DNA of 28,930 nucleotides from CAZVEV01 sp964625865. GTDB taxonomy: Bacteria > Planctomycetota > Phycisphaerae > SM23-33. Shown in pieces: positions 7,133 through 15,300 of this stretch; the first letter of the stretch is position 1, and each line of letters begins with the position of its first letter. Made by a program: the position numbers and the translations under genes. The stretch spans positions 1 to 28,930 of the forward strand of contig CAZVEV010000045.1 in NCBI GenBank assembly GCA_964625865.1, read 5' to 3'. The notes under the pieces were generated by a model. That model was not told the DNA's origin, made no database searches, and worked only from the letters and a program-made list of their open reading frames with translations.

Positions 7133-9313
7133 ATGAACGTACGAGAGATTAAGCAGTGGATCGCCGCCGGCGCCGCAAACTCCATCGAAAACGCCTGGAT
7201 GACAGGGATCGAAGAGCAGCCCCCCCATAGGGAACTGCGCGAAGTGCTCGCCGAACTGGTCAAGGCCAAACAGATCGAGACCGCCCACACGCTGGGGTGG
7301 ATGCTCCTGTCGGAGACCGCCGAGCGTCACGGGACCGACGAGGCGCTGGCCGTCGCGCGGAACGTCCTGACGGCCGTGCCGGGAAACGATGAACTGCGCA
7401 CGATGCTGGCCGACCTGTACGCCCAGGCTTGCGGGCAGGCCCCGCACTTTGCCGAGTTCCTCCGGGCCTCGGGACTGACCGAGACCCAGTCGCTGCGGAG
7501 GGCTATTCGCACGCTGGAGACGTCGCTGGCCGTGACGCCGGGGACGTACCTGGCCAACCGGTACGACAACCGGGTCGTCCGGGCGGGCGAGTACGACGAG
7601 GTGATGGGCTCCTTCGAGATCAGCGACCCCGGCGGGGCGACCGACCAGGTCGAACCGCGCGCCCTGGCTGACGAGTTTGACTGCGTCGGACCCAGCGATT
7701 TCCGCGTCCTGTGCCAGTTCCGCCGCGACGAGATGGGCCAGATCCTCACCTCGGACATCGCCGGCGTGCTGACCGGCATCTGCATGTCCAACGGCGGGCG
7801 GATCTCCATGCCCGACCTGAAGGACCTGCTCGTGCCGCGCCACATCGAGGCCGGCAAGTGGAGCGGCTGGTGGGGGCGCGCACGCACGGCGGCCAAGCGG
7901 TCCGAGAACCTCTCCATCGACGGACGCAACCCCACGATGGTCAGCTACCATCCCGGCGGGCGAAGCCCCGAGGAGCAATTGGCCGGCGCGGTGGAGGCCG
8001 CACGAACGCCGCTGGCGTACATGGCGGTCCTGAAGCAATACGCCGCCGAAACGCGCAGCCGCAAGCTGCCCCTGGCGCCGAGCTTCGTCGAACCGATCAT
8101 GCGCATGCTCGCCCACCAGGCCGACTCGTACCGCACGCGCAGGCCCATCGACGCCCTTACCGCCAGCCTGGTCATCGACGCCATGGTCGCCGCGGGCATC
8201 CCCGCGCCGCCGACGGCCTGGCCGGCCGCCGAGGAGGTGATGGCGGGCATGGACGCCCCCGTACCGATCATCGCCGCCCTGCCCGACGCGTCGCTCTGGC
8301 CGGCGGCTATCGACGCCCTGGCCAAACGGGACGATGCGCCTGACCAGCTTGAGAGGCTGATGGGGGCCATGCCGGCTGCTCAACTCGACGAGATCGCCGC
8401 ACGCGTTCGCGCCGCCGGACGCCGCGAGGCGATCGAACAGGCCGTTGAACATGCGGCCATGAACGTCGAGAAGAACCTGCAGGTCTGCCTGTGGCTGTGG
8501 AAGGGTCCTGCCGAGCCGGTGGCCACCGCGCCGAGCCCGCTGAACCTGCTGTCGCGCCTGCTCGGCGTGATGGAGCAGATCAGCCATGACATGCGCGTGG
8601 CCCGGGCCGTGCGACGCGAGGCGTACCAGCAGATCCGCGCGGCGTTGGTGGCTGACAACTGCAGGACGTTCCGCGCCGCGGTGGCGGAGATGGACCAGGG
8701 GATCGCCGGCACGATCAAGCGACGCATCGAGCAGTCGCCCGGCCTGAGCCCCAGCGCCGTCGAGAAGCTGATGCGCATCATCCGGGAGGAGTTCTACGCC
8801 CTGTTCGTTCGGGCGCGCGTGGAGCCCTGGCTGGACGAGACGGTGATCTACAGCAGCGAGGCCGCCGCGCACCGCCAGGAGGCCGAACTGAAGCACCTGA
8901 TCGAGGTCGTGGTTCCCGAAAACTCCAAGCGCGTGGGCGCCGCGGCGGCCCTGGGCGACCTGAGCGAGAACAGCGAGTGGGAGTCGGCCGTCGAGGAACA
9001 GCGGCGCCTCCAGGGGCGCGTGGCACGGATGCGGGACGAACTGGCCATGGTGCGAACGCTGCACCCGCAGGAGATATCGACCGACGCCGTGGTCATCGGC
9101 TCGAAGGTCACCCTCGAGCCCACGGGCGGCGGGCAGGCGGTGACGGTCAGTTTTCTGGGCCCGTGGGACGGCAACGTGGCCGAGCGCATCTTCAACTACA
9201 AGGCCCCGATCGCCCAGGAGATGATGGGCAAGACGGTGGGCGAGACGGTCACGATGCGTCTGGACGGCGAGGAAGGCCAGTACGTCATTACGGAGCTCGG
9301 CGTGGCGTTGTAG
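7133..9313 (+). CDS. greA: Transcript-cleavage factor GreA fused to a large N-terminal domain
   Basis: The last ~140 residues are GreA. A coiled-coil carries the tip sequence LGDLSENSEWESAVEEQ, where Asp609 and Glu612 correspond to the catalytic acidic pair of E. coli GreA (Asp41, Glu44). An FKBP-like domain follows (IAQEMMGKTVGETV). GreA enters the RNA polymerase secondary channel and stimulates cleavage of backtracked RNA. The first ~570 residues are mostly helical and Ala-rich and match no domain I can name. E. coli GreA is 158 aa; this protein is 726 aa, close to the chlamydial GreA fusions (about 715 aa). AGAGGA lies 5 nt before the ATG. It probably shares an operon with the CNNM/CBS gene. 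The symbol rests on the C-terminal domain only. Confidence 0.88.
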   Translation: MNVREIKQWIAAGAANSIENAWMTGIEEQPPHRELREVLAELVKAKQIETAHTLGWMLLSETAERHGTDEALAVARNVLTAVPGNDELRTMLADLYAQACGQAPHFAEFLRASGLTETQSLRRAIRTLETSLAVTPGTYLANRYDNRVVRAGEYDEVMGSFEISDPGGATDQVEPRALADEFDCVGPSDFRVLCQFRRDEMGQILTSDIAGVLTGICMSNGGRISMPDLKDLLVPRHIEAGKWSGWWGRARTAAKRSENLSIDGRNPTMVSYHPGGRSPEEQLAGAVEAARTPLAYMAVLKQYAAETRSRKLPLAPSFVEPIMRMLAHQADSYRTRRPIDALTASLVIDAMVAAGIPAPPTAWPAAEEVMAGMDAPVPIIAALPDASLWPAAIDALAKRDDAPDQLERLMGAMPAAQLDEIAARVRAAGRREAIEQAVEHAAMNVEKNLQVCLWLWKGPAEPVATAPSPLNLLSRLLGVMEQISHDMRVARAVRREAYQQIRAALVADNCRTFRAAVAEMDQGIAGTIKRRIEQSPGLSPSAVEKLMRIIREEFYALFVRARVEPWLDETVIYSSEAAAHRQEAELKHLIEVVVPENSKRVGAAAALGDLSENSEWESAVEEQRRLQGRVARMRDELAMVRTLHPQEISTDAVVIGSKVTLEPTGGGQAVTVSFLGPWDGNVAERIFNYKAPIAQEMMGKTVGETVTMRLDGEEGQYVITELGVAL

Positions 9314-9342
9314 GCGGGGTGCTCCCGTCACAGTCTCAGTTT

Positions 9343-9417
9343 CGTAGGGCGTGCAACTCGTTGCACGCGGAAGGTACACACCATTCGTTCCGCGTGCAAC
9401 GAGTTGCACGCCCTACG
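9343..9417. repeat. REP-type mirror pair (BIME-like) with GTAG feet
   Basis: Arms at 9344-9372 and 9388-9416 are perfect 29-bp inverted repeats (30 bp with the flanking C/G pair), separated by 15 bp. Each arm is itself a hairpin: GCGTGCAA, a short loop, TTGCACGC. The outer ends read GTAG and CTAC. A palindrome with a 5'-GTAG foot, arranged as an inverted pair, is the defining layout of REP/BIME elements mobilised by RAYT transposases. It sits between convergent genes (greA fusion and histidine kinase) and could also terminate transcription. Confidence 0.75.
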
Positions 9418-9478
9418 CGCTGATTGAGAATCGTGCACGCGTCGAGAAAAGAGGACCGTCACACGACCGTGAAGAGAC

Positions 9479-9512
9479 CCCAAGCCCCCCGGACGCCGTC
9501 CGGGGGCTTGGG
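9479..9512. terminator. Strong GC hairpin between convergent genes
   Basis: CCCAAGCCCCCCGGAC (9479-9494), loop GCC, then GTCCGGGGGCTTGGG (9498-9512) form a stem of about 15 bp with one bulged C. It lies between the 3' ends of the greA fusion (+) and the histidine kinase (-), so it could act on both strands. No T-run follows. The core GGAC-GCC-GTCC and the AAGCCCCC shoulders also occur in the element at 12193-12258, so it may be a member of a repeat family rather than a dedicated terminator. Confidence 0.45.
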
Positions 9513-9553
9513 CCTACCCAAGACTGAACGCACAACCTTCAGTCAGGACCCGT

Positions 9554-9595
9554 ATGAGATGTGAGATCTCAGACCTGAGACTTGGGATCCGAGTC
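9554..9595. repeat. Degenerate 7-bp periodic repeat, six units
   Basis: Six consecutive heptamers can be read: ATGAGAT, GTGAGAT, CTCAGAC, CTGAGAC, TTGGGAT, CCGAGTC. They share a TGAGAY-like pattern. The block lies 18 bp beyond the stop of the minus-strand histidine kinase, the same relative position as the heptads at 2504-2524. Confidence 0.45.
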
Positions 9596-9613
9596 ACATC
9601 ACACCCGACCGGA

Positions 9614-11371
9614 TCAGAGTCTCAGGACGAAGCACGCGCCGGGGCCTTCGACGCGGCGACAGGCCAGGTGACCGCCCATGCGTTTGGCTGACTGGCGACT
9701 GATGGCCAGGCCCAGCCCTACCCCGCCGCTGGTGCCCGCCGCGTCGCGACGGGCTTTGGTGAACGGGCGGAATATCCGCGCCGCGTCGGCGGGGCTTATC
9801 CCGGGGCCGTAATCGCGAACGCTGAACTCCACGGCCGCCCCGGCCGGCCGGACGGCAAGCTCGATTCGCCTCTCGTCCGCGTCGGCGGCGTACTTGCACG
9901 CGTTGTCCACGAGGTTGAACAGTATCTGCTCGACAGCCGTCGGATCAACGTGCAGCGTTCGCGTGGCGCCGTCGTCAACGGAGACCACGAGCGTCATATC
10001 CGCCTGCTCGGCGCGGGCGTCCAGGCGGGGTTTGGCGCGGTCCAGCAGGTCCCCCGCCGTGACGTCCACCGCGGCGGACGCCGACGGCCGACCGGCCTCA
10101 AGTTGGGCGTATTCGAGCACGTTCTCGACGAGATGGCACAGTCGTCCGGTCTGCGTGTGCAGCGTATCGAGGTATCCGGCGCGCTTCTCGTCGTCGGTCA
10201 CCAGCCCGCCGGCGAGCATCTCGGTGTACATTCGCATGGACGTCAGCGGCGTGCGAAGCTCGTGCGAGACCGCCGTGGCGAAAACAGCCCGCCGCTGGCT
10301 CAGCGAGAGCACGCCGTGGAGCATCGCGCCGACGGCGACGGCAGCCAGCACAACGCCGACCCACGCGGCGCTCAGGGAGGCCGCCAGCGTATTGGGCTCA
10401 TCCGGCGAGACCGGCGCCTCGCCGGGGACCAGGACAAGCGGCAGCGACGCCAGCCGCCTCGCCTGGTCGGCGGGCCCGTCGGCGGCGGCGACGAGGCTCG
10501 CCTCGGGCAGCAGATCCTGAACGTATCCCAGCAGCCAGGGGCGCATGGCGGTCCAGTCCAGCCAGCACCCGACGATCCGCGTCTGGTCGCCCTGGGCGAC
10601 GCGTCGCGCGAGCAGGAGGTCCTCGCCCAGCCAGACCCCGCGCGCCGGACCCTCGCGAAGCGTACGCGCCGACGCCACGTCGCGATTCTGGGCGTACTGG
10701 ACGTTCTGGCTGTTGGCGACGGCGTTGTTGAAGAACCTCGCGTTGAACTCCATGGTGTTCAGCCGACTCTGCCCGCCGCGGGTGCGACCCGAGGCGGTAT
10801 TCCCGAACACCAACAGTGGCATATCGGGCAGCGCGTCGCCGGAGTCCGCCGGCGGGGCCGGCAGGACAGACGCCAGGTCGCCGCGGGCGAGGACGGCGCG
10901 GATCCGTGTCAGCCGCGCCGAGGTCTGCCCAATGCGGCTTTGCGAGACGCGACTGGCGGTGGCGGGGTTCTCCGCCAGCCCGGGCATGACCTGCGGGGAA
11001 CTGACCGTCCCGTCCGGCGCGACGTTGAAGTGCAGGCGTACCAGCGGCGGATCCTGCCACAGGAGCGGCGAGGGCAGCACGACCGAGCCCGGGGCGACCG
11101 GGCGATACGTCGTGGTGAATGCATCGTTGGGCGTGTAGAACGAGCGGTACTCGAAGACCGGGCGGGCGCTCTCCTGGGCGACCAGCGCCGTCAGCGCCCC
11201 GTCCATTCGCCACAGCGCCAGTCGCACGGACTCCTCGAGTTCGGCCTGTCGCCGGGCGCCCCGGCGGTCGCGGTCAAGGTCAATCGCCACGACGCTGAGG
11301 TATCCCATCGCCGCGACGACCACAACCAGCGCGGCGGCGAAAACGATCCAGACTCTCTTCGGGTGGCTCAT
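9614..11371 (-). CDS. Membrane-bound sensor histidine kinase
   Basis: TM1 lies at about residues 8-28 and TM2 at about 335-357; the ~300 residues between them form an extracytoplasmic sensor region I cannot assign. No HAMP domain is evident. HisKA follows with SHELRTPL (phospho-acceptor His370), then the HATPase with N box (LFNLVDNACKYA), G1 (DYGPGI) and G2 (GVGLGLAIS). It should autophosphorylate on His370 and pass the phosphate to the response regulator encoded just upstream. Its ATG overlaps the regulator's TGA (ATGA), with GGGAGGTGA upstream inside the regulator, indicating translational coupling. The signal sensed is unknown; the neighbouring alpha-2-macroglobulin gene suggests envelope conditions, but that is inference. 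Confidence 0.93.
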   Translation of the reverse strand: MSHPKRVWIVFAAALVVVVAAMGYLSVVAIDLDRDRRGARRQAELEESVRLALWRMDGALTALVAQESARPVFEYRSFYTPNDAFTTTYRPVAPGSVVLPSPLLWQDPPLVRLHFNVAPDGTVSSPQVMPGLAENPATASRVSQSRIGQTSARLTRIRAVLARGDLASVLPAPPADSGDALPDMPLLVFGNTASGRTRGGQSRLNTMEFNARFFNNAVANSQNVQYAQNRDVASARTLREGPARGVWLGEDLLLARRVAQGDQTRIVGCWLDWTAMRPWLLGYVQDLLPEASLVAAADGPADQARRLASLPLVLVPGEAPVSPDEPNTLAASLSAAWVGVVLAAVAVGAMLHGVLSLSQRRAVFATAVSHELRTPLTSMRMYTEMLAGGLVTDDEKRAGYLDTLHTQTGRLCHLVENVLEYAQLEAGRPSASAAVDVTAGDLLDRAKPRLDARAEQADMTLVVSVDDGATRTLHVDPTAVEQILFNLVDNACKYAADADERRIELAVRPAGAAVEFSVRDYGPGISPADAARIFRPFTKARRDAAGTSGGVGLGLAISRQSAKRMGGHLACRRVEGPGACFVLRL

Positions 11372-12084
11372 GAGTCACCTCCCTGGGGTTCGGCGTCGAA
11401 CAGGTAGCCCTTGCCCCGCACCGTCTTGATCGCCTCGCCGGCGGGCCGGCCCGGACCGAATTTGTCGCGCAGGCGGGCCACGTGCATATCGATGGTCCGC
11501 GTCTCGACGCCCCGCGGGCGAATGCGCCAGACGTGCAGGAGAATCTCGTCCCGCGAGATCACGCGCCCGCCGTTGACGGCAAGGTAGTGGAGCAGTTCCA
11601 TCTCGCGTTCGGACAGGTCGCAGGTCGCCCCGTCGTCGAACCGGACGGACAGGCGGTCGATGTCTGCGGTCCCTCCGGGGACGTCGAAGCGAGGCGACCG
11701 GCCTGACCGGCCCGGCGTGCGACGAAGGACCGCCGAGATGCGCGACAGCAGTTCCCGCAGGGAGAACGGCTTGACGACGTAGTCGTCGGCCCCGAGGTCC
11801 AGGCCCTTGACGCGGTCGTTCTCGGCGCCCATTGCGGTGAGGATGATCACCGGCAGGGTCGGGCGCGTGGCGCGGAGTTCGGCGAGGATCTCGAGCCCCC
11901 CCGGGCCGGGCAGCATCAGGTCCAGCAGGAGCAGGTCGATCTCCTCAGCCAGGGCCGCCTCGCGACCGGCCGTGCCGTCGGCGGCCTCGACCGTCCGGTA
12001 GCCGGCCGCCTGGAGCGCATCGACCAGCCCGACGCGGATCGGCTCGTCGTCCTCGACGACCAGAATTCGCTGCTTTCTCGCCAC
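11368..12084 (-). CDS. OmpR/PhoB-family response regulator
   Basis: The receiver domain has the acidic pocket (VVEDDE), phospho-acceptor Asp55 in LLLLDLMLPGPGG, the switch Thr in ILTAMG and Lys in VVKPFS. A winged-helix DNA-binding domain follows (about 135-232, with LSEREMELLHYLAVNGGRV and TIDMHVARLRDKFG, ending TVRGKGYLF). Phosphorylation by the downstream kinase should control DNA binding. The start is GTG 12084 (238 aa), because GAGGTG lies 7-8 nt upstream; a longer GTG start at 12102 is possible. The gene overlaps the kinase by 4 nt. Likely targets could include the alpha-2-macroglobulin gene upstream on the same strand, but no binding site is recognised. Confidence 0.93.
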   Translation of the reverse strand: MARKQRILVVEDDEPIRVGLVDALQAAGYRTVEAADGTAGREAALAEEIDLLLLDLMLPGPGGLEILAELRATRPTLPVIILTAMGAENDRVKGLDLGADDYVVKPFSLRELLSRISAVLRRTPGRSGRSPRFDVPGGTADIDRLSVRFDDGATCDLSEREMELLHYLAVNGGRVISRDEILLHVWRIRPRGVETRTIDMHVARLRDKFGPGRPAGEAIKTVRGKGYLFDAEPQGGDS

Positions 12085-12192
12085 GTCGCCACACCTCGTC
12101 ACTACCCCGCGCGCTTATCGTACTTCATCCGTATCGAACACCGTCATCATCTCGCGCCACATGGTTTGCGTGCAATACATCGTCTGTTTCGT

Positions 12193-12258
12193 CGCAGGAA
12201 AAGCCCCCCGACGGCGTCGGGGGGATCCCCGGGACGCCGTCCCGGGGCTTTCCCTGCG
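12193..12258. repeat. Double-hairpin palindromic element
   Basis: Outer arms 12193-12207 and 12244-12258 match 14 of 15. Inside are two perfect hairpins, each with a 9-bp stem and 3-nt loop: CCCCCCGAC-GGC-GTCGGGGGG (12204-12224) and CCCCGGGAC-GCC-GTCCCGGGG (12227-12247). It lies between the alpha-2-macroglobulin stop and the response regulator start, both on the minus strand. It could terminate the first transcript or attenuate read-through into the two-component genes. No U-tract is present. Confidence 0.7.
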
Positions 12259-12306
12259 TGCGAAGAGCGATGCTCCGCGCGCGGATCGAAGACGACTCAT
12301 TATCAC

Positions 12307-15300
12307 TCACCCTTCCTCGGTGACCTTGAAGCGGAACGTGCCGCTATGTCCTCGGACGGTTGTCTTGTACATCAGTTCCGCGTAGGCCGGCGGGATGGTG
12401 TACTCGCCCGCCAGTTCGGCGTAGAAGACCGCCTGGTCGACGATCTGTGAACCGGTCTGCTCGTGGTGATAGAGTACGGCGTGGGTCTTGTCCTCGCGGA
12501 GGACATAGGACGTTGAGCCGACGGCCCGGGCGAACCGCTTGTCGTCGACGGGGACGATTTCCGCGCACGACGGCTTGGGGCTCTCGACGAGCACGTAGTT
12601 CATCCGCGACCTGTTGAGCCGGCGGACGTCGACGCGGCTTCGGATGTACGAGCCGCGAGGCACGGTGTCGCCGGGCTTGATCTCGCGCAGTTCCTTGCCC
12701 GACGCGTCCAGCAGGTGCAGCGTCCGAGTGACCTTCACGCCGGATTGGAACGGGCCCACGTCGCGGTCGATCTTGCGGTAGCGGAAGACCAGGCGATACA
12801 TCGTGCCCGCGTCGGCTTTGGTGAACCGGACGGTGTTGTCCTTGCCACGAAGCTTCTCGCCAGGAATGACGATCTTCTTCATCAGCCCGCCGGTCATCTC
12901 GACGGTGCGGTCTTGGCCGCCGTTGACGGCCAGCCGGACCGAGGCGTTGGCCTTGAGGGGCATGTCCTTGGCGGCGAGGTAGTCGCACATGGCGAAGAGG
13001 ATCATCGCCGTGTCCTTGGTCGAGTTCCACCGCTTGCCCCGCTTGGTCGAGGCGAAGTACGACAGCACGCCGGGGACCAGCGGGTCGTTGGCGTCGACGG
13101 CGACCAGGGCCTTGAGCACCGCGGCGGTGATCTCGTGCGGGTCGTCGCCCCACTTGGTGAACTTCGCGGTGGTCCAGTTGACCTCGTCGCCGCTGACGAC
13201 GGCCCGCTTACGGAGCTTGCCCACCAGCGACTTGGCCAGCGCCGTCTTCTTGCCCCGCACCGCCATCTCCAGCGCCATCGCGGTGGCGTAGTCGCTCAAC
13301 GCGTTCTTGTCGTCCTGGGCCGCGATGAACTGCCACCACTTGTCCTCCATGCTCTTGCGCATCGAGTAGACGTACATGCAGTAGATCCGGTCGGCGGCCT
13401 GCTTCTCGCCCATGCGGTCGATGAACTGCCTCAGGCGGGTCAGCCCGCGCGTGATCGCCGTCTCGTTGGGCAGGGTGTATCCGGCGGCCTCGGCTTCCAG
13501 CAGACCGTACATCACGTACGGCGTCATCATCTCGTGCGTCCGCCCATTGCCATTCCACCCCCACCCGCCGTCGGACCGCTGGTAGTTGATCAGCTTCTTG
13601 ATGCCGACCCGCACGTAATGGGGCAGCTTGCCTTCCAGCCGCGGCGCCTTGATACCGACCGTCTTGAGCATGCCCGCGACCTTGACCGCCGGGACGAACC
13701 GGCTCATCGTCTGCTCGGCGCACCCGTGCGGATAGGTCACCAGGTAGTCCAGCGAGTCGACCATGTCGGCGGCGAGCGAGGGCACGAGGGTGACCTCGAG
13801 CTTCGCCCCGCGCAGGTCGACCTCGGGAGGCACGGTGAACTTCGCCGGATCCACGCAGAACCCCGCCGCCGTGATCAACTGCTCGACCGAACAGGCGGGC
13901 ACGACAGGCATGCGCTTCAGCGAGGCGTCGGACCCGGCGTCGCTCTCGGCGCTCATCAGCAGTTGCGTGTACCCCGCGGCGCCCGGGCGATAGGTCCAGT
14001 AGACCGCTTCGGAGTCCTTCGGTCCGACGCGGACCGACACCGTGTCGCGACCCGCAATCTTACCGTTGTCGACCTTCAGCTTGACGCGGATGACCTTCTC
14101 GCCGTCGGTGCGGTTATGCACGCGGGCGAAGAGGCGCACCTCGTCGCCCTCGGTGAACACGCGAGGAATCATCGGCCAGATCATAATCGGCTTGTACGTG
14201 CGGAAGCGGTCGATCTTCTGCCCGACGTGCATGTCGTCGGTGATCGCGGTGACCACCACGCGCCAGTTGGTCAGCGAGTCGGGCAGCTTGAAGTTCACCG
14301 TCGCCTCGCCGCGTCCGTCGGTTCGCACGGCGGCGTTCCAGAAGGCCGAGTCCGAGAAGTCGCGCCGCACCGAGACGTCGCCGGCGGCGGTGTCGGGCAT
14401 GAGGTGGGCGATCGGCGCCGCGGCGGGCATGTGCGAGATGAACGACTGGCCCGAGACCGAGTGCATGCTGTTAGCCGACATGGAGTACATCGAGTCGCCG
14501 CGCGTGGCGCCGCGGCTGTTGCCCCAGCCGCCGCGGTAGTACGCCTGCCCGAAGTGGAGTCTCCCGCGGTAGCTCGGGTGGGTCTCGGCGATCACGAGCA
14601 GGTCGTTGCAGTAGCGGTGAGTCAGCGTCCAACCGCTCTGCGTGTGGGTCAGGATGTCGACCAGGTTGTTCTTGGCGCCCTTGTGGTTGTTGATGTAGCA
14701 GTACCAGCCGCTGTAGTAGTTCAGGGAGCGGCACGGGAGGCCTGCGAACTGCAGCAGCAGGGAAAGCTGGTGGGAGTAGACGTACCTGCGATTCCAGGAG
14801 TTGACCACCTGCTGGGCCAGCGCCGCCTGCGGGCCCTTGGGATCGTCGGCGACGATCTTTTTGGCCCGGTCGACCAGTTCCTGGACCGTTACGTCACCCA
14901 GCGTACGGCGGAGGATATCTCGCGAGGCCGACGCGAAGGCCCGTTCGTCTGCGAGGTAGAAGTTGCGAATGTTGACCGACTTGTCGGCGGCGATGCCCAG
15001 CAGGGACTGGTCGTACACCGAGACCACCAGGTCGACGGGACGATGGCGGTTGACCTTGATCTTCAGCGTCACGTCCTTGCCCGGCTCGATGGTCTCGGGC
15101 ACGGTGGTGGTGATGTCCAGCATGCGATCGGCCGGCACGACGCGAACGGTGCGGTGGGCGGTGTAGATCTGCCCCTCCTTGCCGGTGTACTGGGCGACGA
15201 GGCTGCAGCCGTAGTTCAGGTCGAAAGGCAAGTGCATGCTGAACCGCCTCGCCGAGTTGGGCACGTCCATCGTCCGCCACAGACGAATGCCCCGGCTGTC

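Noticed and set aside
7118..9409. 763-codon minus-strand frame
   Set aside because: It is antisense to the GreA fusion, which has clear GreA motifs; the antisense product is Arg/His/Gly-rich with no recognisable domain.
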